Source: Cacajao melanocephalus
Taxonomy: Eukaryota > Chordata > Mammalia > Primates > Pitheciidae
Direction: 5' to 3'
DNA length: 64,000 nucleotides
Assembly: GCA_963573385.1 (NCBI GenBank)
Contig: CAUYLG010022068.1
Location: 32,815-96,814 of the forward strand
The notes under the pieces are model-generated. The model was not told the DNA's origin, ran no database searches, and was given only the letters and a program-made list of their open reading frames with translations. Of the stretch, positions 1-13,521 are shown in pieces. Made by a program: the position numbers and the translations under genes. The first letter of the stretch is position 1; the number at the start of each line of letters is the position of its first letter.

Positions 1-2183
1 TCTAGCTAGAGCTGTCAGACAAGAGGAAAAAAAATAAAGGGCATCCAAATTGGAAAGGAAGAAGTTGAATTATCCTTATTTGCAGATGACATGATGTTAT
101 ATTTGGAAAAACCTAAAGACTACAAAAAACCTAACTTATTAATACTGATAAACAAATCTAGTAAAGTTGGAGGATACAAAATCAACATCCAAAAAGCAGT
201 AGCCTTTCTGTATGTCAGCAGCAAACAATCTGAAGAAGAAATCAAAAAAGTAATCTCATTTACCATAGGTACAAATCAAACACTGAGCAATAAATGTAAC
301 CAAAGAAGTGAAATATTTCTACAATTTGTACTATAAAATACTGATGCAAGATATTGAAGAGGACACAGAAAATGAAAACATACTCCCTGTTCACGGATTA
401 GAAGAATCAATATTGCTAAAATGTCCATACAACCCAATGCAATCTATAGATTAAATGCAAATACCAATGGCATTCTTCACAGAAATAGGAAAAATAATCC
501 TAAAATATGTTTAGAACCACAAAAGACCCAGAATAGCCAAAGCCATCCTGAGCAAAAGGAGCAAAACTGGAGGAATCACATTACGTGACTTCAAATCATA
601 CTACAGAGCTATAGTAACCAAAACAGCTTGATACTGGCATAAAAACAGACATAGACCAGTGGAACAGAACAGAGAACCCAGAAATAAACCCATATATCTA
701 CAATGAACTCATTTTCTACAAAGGTGCCAAGAACATACATCGGGGAAAGGACAGTCTCTTCAATAAATGGCACTGAGAAAACTGGATATCCACGTGCAGA
801 AGAATGAAAGTAGACCCATATATCTTGCCATATACAAAAATAAAATCAAAATGAAATAAAGGCTTACATGTCAGACCTCAAACTATGAAACTACTATGAA
901 GAAACATTGGGAAAAGTCTTCAGGATATTGGTCTGGGCAAAGATTTCTCGAGTAATACCCCTCAAGCACAGGGAACTAAAACAAGTACAGGGAACTAAAA
1001 CAAGCACAGGGAACTAAAACAAGTAGATAAATTGGATCACATGACATTAAAAAGCTTCTGTGTAGCAAAGGAAACAATCTACAAAGTGAAGAGGCCACCT
1101 ACAGGATGGGAGAAAATATGTGCACACTATTCATCTCACAATGGATTAATAACCAGAATATATAAAGAGTTCAAACAACTCTATAGGGAAAAAATCTATT
1201 ACTGTATCAAATAGGCAAAATATCTGCAAGGACATTTCTCAAAAGAACACATACAAATGGCAAACACCGATATGGAAAACGTGCTCAACAGCATTGGTCA
1301 TCAGAGAAATGAAAGTCAAAACTACAAGGAGTTATCATCTCACCTTAGTTAAAATGGCTTTTATCCAAAAGGCAATAACAAATGCTGGTAAGGATGTGGA
1401 GAAAAGGGAACCCTTGTACACTGTTGGTGGGAATGTAAATTAGTACAACCACTATAGAGAACAGTTTGGAGTGTCCTCAAAAAACTAAAAGTAGAACTAC
1501 CATATGATCCAGGATTCTCACTGCTAGGTATATGCCCAAAAGAAAGGAAATCAGTATGCTGAAGTAATATCTGCACTCCCATATTTATTGCAGCACTATT
1601 CACAATAGCCAGGATTTAGAAGCAACCTACTTGTCAATCAACAGATGAATGGATAAAGAAAATGTGCTACATATACACAATAGAGTACTATTTCACCATA
1701 AAAAAGAATGAGGTCCTGTTTCTTGCAACTACCTGGATAGAACTGGAGGACATTATATTAAGTGAAATAAGCCAGGTACAGAAAGACAGACTTCTCATGT
1801 TCTCACTCACTTGATAAAGCTAAAAGTTGAAACAATTGAATTCATGAAGATAGAGAACAGAATGATGGGAAGGATAGTAGTTGGGGTAGGGGAAGTATAG
1901 ATGGTTAATGGGCACAAAGATATAGTTAGATAGAATGAGTAAGTGCTAGTATTAGCACAGCAGGGTGATTACAAACAACAATATTTTACTGTACATTTTT
2001 AAAATAACTAAAATGGTATAATTGGAATGTCTGTACCACAAAAAAATGAAAATGCTTTAGCTGGTGTATACCCATTTATCCTGATGTGATTATTATGCAT
2101 TATATGCTTGTATCAATATATCTCATGTACCCCACAAATATATAGACTTACTATGTACCAATAAAAATTAAAAATTAAGAAAA
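1..2183 (+). mobile_element. L1 (LINE-1) 3' portion: ORF2 reverse transcriptase to 3' end
   Basis: The sequence opens inside L1 ORF2. The reverse-transcriptase active-site region (Phe-Ala-Asp-Asp, near 80-95) is visible, followed by the usual C-terminal ORF2 landmarks with many stops and frameshifts. The 3' UTR (gatggttaatgggcacaaag, near 1900) runs to an A-rich end near 2160-2183. The divergence suggests an older primate or eutherian L1 (L1M/L1PB age). The 5' end lies outside the window. No functional protein is encoded. Confidence 0.9.
968..1024 (+). repeat. 19-bp minisatellite, three copies, inside L1 ORF2
   Basis: Three head-to-tail copies of acagggaactaaaacaag plus C or T. They are a local tandem expansion of the normal L1 ORF2 sequence at this position. 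Confidence 0.9.
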
Positions 2184-2585
2184 TCAGCTCAAAATGGTCT
2201 AAGACATAAATGTGAAACCTGAAACCATAAAATTACTCAAAGGAAACAAAGGGGAAGCACTTTATGGCACTGGTCTGGGAAAGAATATTTTGGATAAGAG
2301 CTTAAAAGTACAGGCAACAAGAGCAAAAATAGACAAATGGGATTGCATTAAACTAAAAAGCTTTTGCACAGAGAAGGAAATAACAGAGCAAAGAGACAAC
2401 CTAAAGTATAGGAGAAAATATTTGTCAACTATACATCTGACATGGAGTTAATACCCAGAATATATAAGAAACTCAAACAACTCAATAGCAAAAAGATAAA
2501 TGTCTGATTATACAATGTATACATGTATCGAAACATCACACTGTGGTCCATAAAAATTTACAATTATGAATCAATTAAAAAATGA
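2184..2585 (+). mobile_element. Second L1 3' fragment (ORF2 C-terminus joined to 3' end)
   Basis: The same ORF2 segment as at about 840-1200 recurs here (gcattaaactaaaaagcttttgcac and following). It then jumps at about 2503 to a LINE-1 3' terminus (tgtatacatgtatcgaaaca). The middle part, about 800 bp in the first copy, is missing. It therefore looks like a separate or internally deleted L1 copy in the same orientation, placed directly after the first. Confidence 0.75.
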
Positions 2586-2587
2586 AA

Positions 2588-3350
<763 letters not shown>

Positions 3351-3359
3351 AAAAGCATG

Positions 3360-6190
3360 CTTAACAAAGAATTATATACAAGAGAAATCACCCTGAGAGT
3401 ATTGAGTAGTGTTTGATGAGGAAGAAGGAAATGTGGCCACCCAATTTCAAAACCACAATCTCAGCACTGGAGATAAATGGAATGGCATATCACCACACGT
3501 TTGAACAGATGCAGAATGGCTACTGGGGTGGAGTGTTACCAAAAGGGTTAAACATGCATCTGTTATGAGGCTGGACTATGTCATCTCCAAGGTCTCTTCT
3601 AACTCTGTGATTTTGCAATGTATATATCAACTATGATGTATGATATGATGAACAAAGTCTGAGAGTGGAATTCTCATGTTGACTTCATCTCTCAACTGTT
3701 GGGTAGGTGGAGACAAATACTCAGCCTCTCTGTAGCCTAACCTCTTATCACTGAATAACAAAGGAATAATGCTAAATAATCCCACAGGGATGCTGTGAAA
3801 AAATGAGCAATATTTTGAAATTGTTCTAAAAGTACCTCATAAATGCACATTAAATAGGTGCTGTGCCTGACACATAACTGGTTTAGTAGAAAGGCAAGAA
3901 TACAAAGCCCCAGTAAATATAATAACCACAGGGGAGTTATAATTCCATAGGCAGGGATGTCACTGATACATTTCTAGTACAAAACATCTGGAGTTATGGG
4001 GAATAACTGTTTAGCTGTGGTCCACTTAATCATGCAATCGTCAGGATTAAACAAAATATAGTGGTAAACTAGTCCATTCTTTTGTCACTGCAATCAATCC
4101 AAGCTATAGTAATCTCTAGCTTCTGAAAGAGTTAAACATGTCAATGCTAATTTGATGGTACACAACCTTGGCAGGTATGAAAGAAGTCCCAACGTAATTC
4201 TGTGTAAGGGTCGGTTGCCCAGAATTCTCAATTGTATGTCTGGGGCCTCCAGGGAGTCTCAAGTATACGAATGAAGCAACAGATGATGGAGAGCTGGCTG
4301 GGAGCCAGGGCTCCTTCTTGCATACCTAATCACCTTTGTTGCCCTTTTCTAACAAAACACCAGCAATCCCTGTATCAGTCTAGCCCTCCAAGAGCTGGGT
4401 GTTCTATTTCCTTCCCCAATTGCAACGTTTCATCCATCTTTGAGAGTCTTATCCCCTATTAACTAAATATGGAGGAGAAAACTAAGCAGTAGTAAATTTA
4501 ATTTAGAACCCCAGTCCTTTTTAAGGCCTCCTTCCGGTTATCCCTGACCTATGGTTCCTGAAAAGGTGCTGCAGAGTGAAAGACTGCTTTGAAGCTCTGA
4601 GGTGTCTGGCTATATGTGTTTCAGATAGACAGACATGTTTTGTAAGTGATTGAAAAGTCATCATGATATGTAAACTGTCTTCGCTTTCTCATGTTTCAGA
4701 TTTTGGGCATGTCTGACTTCATGGAAATAAGGACAAGACAGCCAACGTTTCCCTAATTCACTCTTGATCAGCACCTAGCTTATTTTTCTCTAGGGAGACA
4801 GCAGCCCACACCCCTATCCTAAGAGCATACAGTGAGAAAGCCAGGCAAGAGACAGCAGCAATAGAGCTACAAGCCAAAGCAGCCCTCCCTTCTCCCAACC
4901 ACAACAAAGCTCCTGCTCCTTTCTTTTAACACATGGTCTACTGTGACAAGAGCAAAAGGTATTCTGCTTGAGACTGCACTATAGAAAATGCAGCTGCCAG
5001 TTCAAAGCAATAAAATTGGAAGTAATATCAGACAGAGAGAAATTATGGAAGAGGGACATTTTTCTTGAGTTTTTCTCTCAAAATGTGATAGAGGGAAAAT
5101 ATTTGAGTAAAGGCAGTGCATTACAAAAATATTAGAAAATATTTGCTTGTCACAGATTATGTTTAAGAACTTGCTTGCAATTGAATGATGTTAACACAAC
5201 AGTCATAAGTTCAATCACAAAATGATTTCGGCTACCTTTCCTGGCAACCCAAAGTTATATATTTTTTAAATGACTTCTGTTTTATTAGTGACATAGTAAT
5301 TTAACCCTGACCACTGTGTACTGAAAAATCAATTGCTTATCATGTTGGGTCACACTCATGGCCACCAAACAGAGACTTTTGGATCCTGTTTTTCTTTTAA
5401 AGACATAAGAAATATTCTTGAAATGTGTTGCACTAAAATGTCTGTGCTAGACGAACTTAAGCATTTTGATGTTATTCAGGCCCAGGCATCTTTTCTCAAT
5501 GGCTTCCCAATCCTAGTCAATTCCTGCTACAGAGTGGGGGGCTCCTGGATACATGGTTATTTCTAAGAGAAACCATTCAGAAATCCCAAATGGGGAGTTT
5601 AGCCAGAAAGATCCTGAATACAAAATTGCCCTAGGGTGCTTCCAGTAGCACCAGCTAACAAAAATGTTTCCCACCTTGGGAATGATAGTAAAAAAAAAAA
5701 AATTGTTTCCCACCATTAATAGTAGTCATTGTAGGTTCGCCTCATGTTTGCCTAGAATATCTATAACTTATGAAATTTTTATTCTGATGATAACCAAGGG
5801 CCTGTGGTGTTGCCATGAGATACATGTTCACTGACTTCTTTTTAGTGTAGCTAAGGGTAGCCATGGAGAGGCAATCTCTGTAATGACCTGCCCAGTTCCC
5901 TGTCACAGTAGCCCTTCAGTCCTCCCCGTCCTCCATGGCCCCAGATGAAGACACTTTATTCCCATGGATTCTCTTCTATCCATTACTGTGAGATGACTCT
6001 TCTAGTCCATAATCTGAGATTAATCCTGTTTCTAGCCATAGAGACTCTTAGAACTAAAGGGCCATAGCTCAGCACTGCAGCCTCAAATCAGTCAAGCTGC
6101 TAGTCCTTTCTGAATCTTGTATTTTGGTAGCTATGCCTGAGTCCCTGCCTTGTTGTCATGTGACCAAGACTCTGCTTTATGATCTACTTC
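3360..6190. other. Intron, unique sequence
   Basis: Single-copy-looking intronic DNA with no convincing ORF, RNA gene or repeat family that I recognise. A run of 13 A residues at about 5690-5702 is the only low-complexity feature. Confidence 0.6.
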
Positions 6191-6436
6191 AGTCATTCTA
6201 AAATGCAGGTGATTTTGCCCCCCAGGGGGACATTTTGGCATTGCCCCTGAGGGGGAAATTTTGGCAATGTTCAGAGATGTCGTTTGCTGTTACAGTTAGT
6301 GACAGGGTGTTACTGATATCAAGGGAGTAAGGCAAGGGATGCTGCCAAACACCCTATAATAAATAGGATGGCGCTCCACAATAAAAAATCATTTGGGCCA
6401 ACATGTCAAAAGTGCTGAGGCTGAGAAATCCTGGAC
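6191..6436 (+). mobile_element. MER20 (hAT-type non-autonomous DNA transposon)
   Basis: It matches the MER20 consensus from cagt(g)ttctaa through gattttgccccccaggggga and gggatgctgcc to aaaagtgctgaggctgagaaatcctg. It carries a small internal duplication of the cattttggca-type segment near 6228-6262. Confidence 0.85.
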
Positions 6437-6689
6437 TAATTCCAGTAATGGAGTCCCTGTCGCATATCCTTCCCAGTTCCCCCATTCATGTTTCCAGACC
6501 TCACAGTACTAATCACCTAATTGCCTTCCTCCTAGACCACTGCCTACATTTACATTATTCTGATGTAGTGTTCTGCCCACATACTGAGAAACCTCTCTTT
6601 TATCTATTGTCAGCACAACTGGGCTGCTTCTGATGCCACCAGGCATCCATCATCCAACCTGACCACCTTGAGTCTGTATATCATGCTTG

Positions 6690-6900
6690 TTTAACAACCC
6701 AAGCTTTGGATCCAACCTATTTGAATTAAAGTCCTGGCTCCTCCATTTAGTAGCTGTGTAAGCTTAGACAAATTACTTTACCTTTCTGAGCCTCAGCTTC
6801 CTTATCCATGAAATATAAATGGTGGCAGCTTCTACATGTCAAGAGCTTAGCAAGCTTCCTAGCACATTCATAAGTGTTTGGTAAATGTTAACTACTGCTC
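6690..6900 (+). repeat. MIR SINE
   Basis: It contains the MIR core tcctggctcctccatttagtagctgtgtaa followed by tctgagcctcagcttcc and the 3' part taagtgtttggtaaatgtta. These landmarks read 5' to 3' on this strand. Confidence 0.85.
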
Positions 6901-6954
6901 GTTGCTAAGACATGTGTAGATTGATTCAGCTGGTCTCTTGTCTAGTGACTACTG

Positions 6955-7125
6955 AGCTTCTAGAGCAGCATTATCCTGCAGAACTTTCTGCCATGAGGGA
7001 AATCTTTTCTATCTTTGCTACCCCATAAGGTAGTCATATGGCTATGGAGTAGTTGAAATGTAGACAGTGTGACTGAAGAACTTTATTGTTTAAATATTTT
7101 TCAAATTTTAATTGTCAGACATGGC
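6955..7125 (+). mobile_element. hAT-Charlie/MER-type DNA transposon relic
   Basis: The segment (agaactttctgccatgaggg, then agttgaaatgtagacagtgtg) resembles a very common mammalian non-autonomous hAT family. I am not certain of the family name, and the 3' boundary is vague. Confidence 0.5.
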
Positions 7126-7364
7126 TAGGGGTTATCATAATGCACAATGCAGTTTTAGAGTTTTTCAAACTCAACATCCCACCGAAAATAAAATTCCAAC
7201 AAATTCTCCTGGGAAAGGAAACTGTCGTCCTAGTGAGGCACTGTACTGAAGAGAGTGTGTCGCAATCTTCCGGTAGGTTGGGAAATAAGAAGGGGCCAAG
7301 ATGACTAATTCTGGATAGTCCTGCCTCCCCCTGCTCCAGTGAGCCACTGCCAAAGAAACCTCAT

Positions 7365-7590
7365 ACTCAGAACCCAACCAGGATCATATTGGTCCCAGGA
7401 GACATTTGGCAACGTCCAGAGATATTTTTGGCTATCAATTCTTGGAGGGAAGGGAGAGCTGTTACTGTCATCTAGTGGATACAGACAAGAGATGCTGCTA
7501 AATATTCCACCATGCACAGAACAGTCCCACACAACAAATTATTATCTGGCCCAAAATGTCAGTCATACCAAGAATGAGAAAATGCCCTAG
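7365..7590 (+). mobile_element. MER20 DNA transposon
   Basis: A second MER20 in the same orientation as the one at 6.2 kb. It contains the blocks gagacatttggcaacgtccag, tctagtggatacagac, gatgctgctaaat and ggcccaaaatgtcagt. The 5' end is degraded. Confidence 0.85.
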
Positions 7591-10284
7591 AGAGATCCCT
7601 AAACAGTCGCACACCAGGGAGCATCACTCTGTGCTCCAAAGTCTCCAAAGGTAAGGGGTCTCTAACCTCCCTGGGAATTCAGTTCAATGTTTCCACTACC
7701 TTCAGTTTACTCCCTTCAAATTACCTGGAAGGAAATCATCCCCCCCCCACCATATTTGGAACAGATATTAAAAACTAACAATTCCTCAATCTGAAAAAAT
7801 ACAAAGAAGAGAAACTTCTAAAATGATGGTAGCTTCAGAGAAGGAGAACTAGGTTTAGCTCACCAATTGTTAGGATATCAGAAAGAAAAGAGAGTTTTTG
7901 AAACCTGCCAGAATTTCAGGTATATGTAATAGATCATGATTCCCACAGTATGTAATAAAACAATTTGTCCTTATTACTCCTCAAAAGGTAATACAGTGTG
8001 AAAAGGTAAAAATGTTCTCAAAAGGGGTTGGATTTAGAAATGTTTGCAGCTTCTAAAGCCATAACAGACTACTTATAGGAGCCAGAAATATTAGGGCCAC
8101 ACTTCTTTGAAACTGATAGCATGCAAGGAATTCCTGATCTCTTCCAACACGATCTTCTGTGCCTCAGACACAGAAATCTAGGCTGAAAGGCCCATGGAGC
8201 TGAGCCAGTCATTGCACTAGATCTTATATTTCTGGGTTGCCTAAACTTCTCCATGCGGCAATTTAGGTACATCTTTTCCTGTGTAATCATCAAGCAAAAA
8301 GTTTGAAAGCTACTGTGTTCACTCGAGAAAACTAAACTGGATAGGTAATTCAAATCACAAACCCGCATTTCTTCTCCTATCTCTGAGTTTGGAGAAACTG
8401 AGCTGTCCTACATAATTGTTCCTAACTTTCTCCTGCACTTTGTCTAACTACATGACAAATGCCTCTATGCGACAGCAATCAGTAAGGTTGAAAATGCAAA
8501 ATTTAACCCTGCAGATGCTTTTCCACTATCAGAGGTTTGAAAGATAGTGAAGGACCCTTTACTGTTTTTTCCTGGAAAGATCAAGGATAGCTACAGGAAG
8601 AGGAATTAACTCCTGCTGCCCTGGAGGACTATGCCTACATTTAGAGCAACTTCCAACAGGTCAGCAGCAGTATTCTACTTCTGGAGAACAGTGTCAGCTG
8701 CCTGGCTTGCCTCAGGTATGAATAACTGAGAGAAAGAATGTGGGATTAAATAATTGTCTAATGAATGTGACAAAATTTCTTCTTTCAAGTCTTATCCTCC
8801 AATTGTATCATGTAACCTTTCAGTCAGATGGCTACATATGAACTAAGCAACCAAACAAGCATCATTTGACAGGTATATGGAGCAAAGTGGGCAAAGGGAA
8901 TGCTTTTGGCATTATTTAACATGAATTTTGCTTCTAGATTTCTTGTCTGGTTTCCTTTTCTCCTCTTTTTTTTTTTAAAGGCCTCTTCCTACCATGAGGC
9001 TACTTTAAGGCCTTTTCCTTTATTCAGGCTCAGCCCGCACTGCTTTTGTGAGTAATGGCGAGAACTCCCCTTTTGTAACTTTCCTTTTACACTCTGAGAC
9101 CCAACTGAGTTCATTTTTTATCACGCAAGCTCTCAACTCCTCTTCTTTATTCATTCTGATTTTGTTTTACTGGCAAATGTGCTCTTATCAATATCAGTAC
9201 CCATTAGAAAAATATAAAATTATAAGTGTTTATTTGTATGAGTCCTATAATGTACTTAATAGTAATCTGGTTACCCTGACCCTCCAATGGTACTGTCTCT
9301 GCATCTGGGTTCTCAGCCCTGTCCAGGAACCTTTATCATGATATCCAAACTCACACTAGTCATGTGATAAGCAATGATGTGGAAAACTCTAAATCAGCTC
9401 GTCAGCATCCTCTTTCCAGTAAAGCAATCTACAAGAGAAATTTGATTTGAAAATTACACATTGATTTATTAAAAAATGAACCAAGAACTATCATGGCTTT
9501 CATAAAAAGCTATTTGTATCAAGCTCCACAATAGGGCCACCTACAAAGCTAACTGTACACTCACACTGGTAGATTAGGGCTTCATTCCTCTGTGCAATGC
9601 TAGAGACACATTGATCAGACCTTTACTTCTGACAATTTTCCCATCTCAATAACAACCCACACCTGCTGATTGACTCATTATTTGATTCATTACATCATTT
9701 TCACAATTTCCTGGACAACATCAGATCTCCACTGTATAAAAAATGCCTTCAGAGAGGGCTGTCTTTCCAAAGGCCACTCACTGTGTATTCCCTTCCTACT
9801 TTGGAGTCTTTTACCTTTTTGTTTGTTTGTTTGTTTTTAATATCCATCCCAGGGTGCACCTTACTTTTGGAGTCAGTGGTTCCCATCACTCATTATAACC
9901 CATATTTTGCAAAGAAAAATATATGGAATGCTTCATTTAACTGTGACAAAAAAATGTCTTTCTAGATTTTCTCCAACTAAAACTCTGAAATTACAAACTT
10001 TTATAACCTATGGAATTAGTCATGACTTTTTTTTCTCATAGATTTAGCGCCTATCTTTTGAAAACTTAAGGGCATCTATGTGAATAGTTCTTTGGGTTGC
10101 CGAACCTTGAACAATGCTATATAGTGTTTGTCTGGTTTATGTTAGAACATTAGTTAATAAGGCTAACTAATATCCAACAAAACCTGCAATATGTACTTAA
10201 GATATGTCTGTATATTCAGTGTTGTGATTTTAACATTTGTTTATTGATGTAAGCAATCAAATTGTTGGCCTTTTGCTGGTTAGG
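7591..10284. other. Intron, unique sequence
   Basis: No gene, RNA or repeat family recognised. A short (GTTT)n run lies at 9821-9838, and a run of C residues at about 7740-7748. Confidence 0.6.
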
Positions 10285-10556
10285 GGTGGAATTGTATAGT
10301 GGTTAACAGTACAGGAGGCTTTGGTACCAAACTGCCTGGGGTCAAGCTCTGGGTTCTCTACTTCCTAGCTATGTGACCTTGGGCAAGGCACTTAGCTTCT
10401 CTATGACTGAGTTCCTCAGATATAAAATGGGAGTAATTATTATGCCTACAGCATAGAGTCATAGTGAGGACTAAATAAAATACTCCAGCGTTGTGCCTGT
10501 GCCTGGCATATGGAAAGTGCTCAACACCCAGTAGCCATTAGTATTACTTTTATCCC
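10285..10556 (+). repeat. MIR SINE
   Basis: A nearly complete MIR: attgtatagtggttaacagtac, then ctatgtgaccttgggcaaggc, cctcagatataaaatgggag, and the 3' end tggaaagtgctcaacaccc. Confidence 0.9.
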
Positions 10557-12074
10557 TGCTGCTCATGCTAATGCTGGCTATTGGTTTATATATCTAATTG
10601 ATTTTTATGTATCAATATTGACATTTTTAAGGGCCAATGGGTTCTGTGACATGACCTCCAAGTAAGTTTTGTCCATTTTAGTCTTCCAATCTAAATTATA
10701 TACACTTTGGCCTTGAAAACTAAGATCATTCAGCAAATCCTAATTCTGATGCTTCTGTTTTCACCAGATTCTGAGAAACAGATGCTTTTCCATCTCATGC
10801 CAATGGCTGCTCCAAAGTAGCTCATACATCACCACTACTAGCTAACTAACCGGATAGGTAGGCAGAGCAGGAAGCTGGTAATGTCACCTGATTTAGATGC
10901 TGATGTTTTTCCCTTCTGAGTAATATAGAGAAATGAAATTTCATTTCCACATGTTCCTTGGACTGCTAAACACTGATTGTATCTGGCATATTAGGATGGA
11001 GGGAGGGCAACACAGCAGGTCAAAAAAGAGGGATTGCAATTTCACTAAATCCAGGCATAAGACAGGAGGTTCATCTCCAACATGATGCTATCAGACCAGC
11101 TGTGTGAGGAAGTGCCAATTGGAGAGGCTGGGTCTGTGAGCAGGCAACATTTTGTGTATGAATGAGGTGGCTCCTGATAAGGGTCTGCCCATTAATTACA
11201 AATGGGTGGTTTAATTTCAGAAGCCTCTGATAAACTCCACAAAGGGTAACAATAGGGTTCAGAAAAATTCCAATTAGCAGATTGTGTCCAGTGGTGAAGT
11301 TAATGGAAATGAATGTATCATTTGAGCCCTCGGTGAAAAATAATCTTGTAAAAGCTTTAGCCATTTCTGACAGTGGAGAGAAAGGAATATCATCTATCCA
11401 CTAGGCTATCCTCTGGCAATAGAATTTAGCTGAAAATACAAAGAAGCTGACTGTAGCTCAATCTATTCTCTGCATTACAAGTGTTTTATGTGATGAGCTC
11501 TGAGCTGAATGACTCTGTCCTGTGCTCATTCATCTAGAAGGGTCCTAGAATAGGATCCTAGCTTTTCAACAAGGAGTCCTGGGAAAGATGCAGTAGCAAA
11601 CTCATTATGGCCTAATGAAAAGCCCCAGGGAAAGGCAGACAATGTAAGTTCTTTAGTGGCCATGTACTTAGCCCACATCATTGCAAATTTTAAAATGCAT
11701 TCGAGTTGGTTGATGTACCAGGTTTCTTTAGAAGTACAGTTATAGATAATATAAGCCAAATCTAAATTCTTGGCCTATCGATTTCGTTCCTTCTTCCTCA
11801 CCTCCCTCTACCTTTATTTTTCCTTTTAAAAAACATGATTTGAAAGAGAAAGCCCAAGATCTTTCTGTATGATTTTGGAGTTTAACAAGAAGGCAAAACT
11901 TGATAAGAAGTAATCAAATTGAATTTTTCACCTGATCTCAATCTGAACAGAAAATGGCTGTTACAGGATAACTTCAGAAAAAAAAATAGATCAAATCATA
12001 ATTTTCATACAAATTTAAAGTAAACATGTCAAAGACTTTATTCAATTCATTCATTAATGAGGGAACCAGTAGGT
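10557..12074. other. Intron, unique sequence
   Basis: No coding or RNA signal was found. Short open frames on the minus strand (11071-11364, 11526-11759) have no recognisable family, splice context or codon signature, so they are treated as chance. Confidence 0.6.
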
Positions 12075-12345
12075 AGGCCAGGAGTCTGCAAACTATGGCC
12101 TTCAGGCCAAATCCGGCCTGTCAATTGTTTTTATAAATAAAATTTATTGGAGCACACCCACACTCATTCACTTACACTTATGGCTGCTTTCATTTTACAA
12201 TGAAAATGAAAGTTTCATTTTACAATGAAAATGAAAGTTTCATTTTCATTGTAATGAAATTACAGTGTAATGAAATTTGTTGTATGGTCCACAGAGTATC
12301 AGTTATTGCCTGGCTTTTTACAGAAGTTTACCCTCCCATGATACA
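12075..12345 (+). mobile_element. DNA-transposon-derived repeat (ggccaaatccggcc family) with internal tandem expansion
   Basis: It starts with gcaaactatggccttcaggcc and has the block aatttattggagcacaccc, both typical of a very abundant mammalian hAT-like element. I do not assign its catalogue name. The middle (about 12190-12280) is expanded by two exact copies of a 25-bp unit beginning cattttacaatgaaaatgaa plus a partial, inverted-looking remainder. Confidence 0.7.
12192..12241 (+). repeat. 25-bp tandem repeat, two copies plus partial third
   Basis: Two perfect copies of cattttacaatgaaaatgaaagttt are followed by cattttcattgtaatgaaat, which reads partly as the inverse of the same unit. The perfect identity implies an expansion much younger than the surrounding transposon. 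Confidence 0.85.
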
Positions 12346-13152
12346 GGGCTTACAACTGGATACAAAGCAGTCAATATCCACAAGGCAGTAATCAATTACA
12401 TTCCATCAGATAATAAGTAGTTGCATTACAATTTACAGAATTGTCAAGTAACTCAAAGCGAATCAAAGGCATGGATAATCCAGAAAATATACTAGACAGG
12501 ACCTCCAGTTTATGTTTTTTCACGATCCAAAGTCTTTCATAATTTTTCTTAATAGCTACTAGGAGAAACCTTATATACAGAGCCATCACTAGTGGTAGAG
12601 TCCACTCTACCTGAAAGTGGAGTAGGAATCAAGCTGTACAGGGAATTGTAAGGCCTGAGAAAGACCTTCACCAAACTTAAGTCCCTACCAGCCTAGTCCT
12701 CCTTGAAATTCTTTTTTTTTTTCTAATGCCAAGGTGTTCTTTCTAGGTGCCACCAGTTAAAATGTAAATACCCCCTGCTCGGGACAGCTCCAAATATGGT
12801 TATCAACATTAGTAACTTGGTATGGATTTTTTTTTTTCAGAGAATAGCAGACCAGTCACCTAAAGGGATCCAAAAGTCCAGGGACCTGTATGAGAAACTG
12901 ATACAATTTAGTGAACCTAATCTAAACTGTAAGAACAGCCCATAAAATGCAGCACTGGTTAAGCCCGCACAGGAAGCTTGCAAGACGACACTGGATTAAC
13001 TTGTATTAAGTTAGGTAGAACATTAAAAAGTACACAAAATATAATTGAAGGGGGGTACTCTTAAGGTTTCCATATGTCACAGTTTTGACCAGGACATGGT
13101 GAAGAATAAACCATTACTGTGCTGGGGAGTTTGCTTTTGATTGAGATACATT
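12346..13152. other. Intron, unassigned sequence
   Basis: No gene or repeat family recognised. Poly-T runs lie near 12711-12722 and 12828-12837. Confidence 0.55.
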
Positions 13153-13453
13153 TGTTTTTTTGTTTTATTGAGACAGAGTCTCACTCTGTCACCCAGGCTG
13201 GAGTGCAGTGGTGCAATCTCAGCTCACGGAAACCTCTACCTCCTGGGTTCAAGTGATTCTCCTGCCTCAGCCTCTCGAGTAGCTAGGATTGCAGGTGCAT
13301 GCCACCATATCCAGCTAATTTTTGTATTTTTAGTAGAGATGGGGTTTTGCCATGTTGACCAGGCCAGTCTCGAACTCCTGACCTCAAGTGATCCACCCCA
13401 TGTAGGCCTCTCAAAGTCCTGGGATTACAGGCCTGAGCCACCACATCTGGCTA
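13153..13453 (-). mobile_element. Alu SINE
   Basis: A reverse-orientation Alu from the T-rich tail (gttttattgagacagagtct) to gagccaccacatctggc. A long apparent open frame on the plus strand (13141-13620) is the Alu antisense frame and not a gene. Confidence 0.95.
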
Positions 13454-13521
13454 CTTTTTGTAATAAATTTGTTGTTATAATGATAGAGACCAAGTTTGTT
13501 GAGAACCTAGTATGTTCTAAA

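Noticed and set aside
91..336. 81-codon frame at the left end
   Set aside because: It is a fragment of a decayed L1 ORF2, annotated as part of that element.
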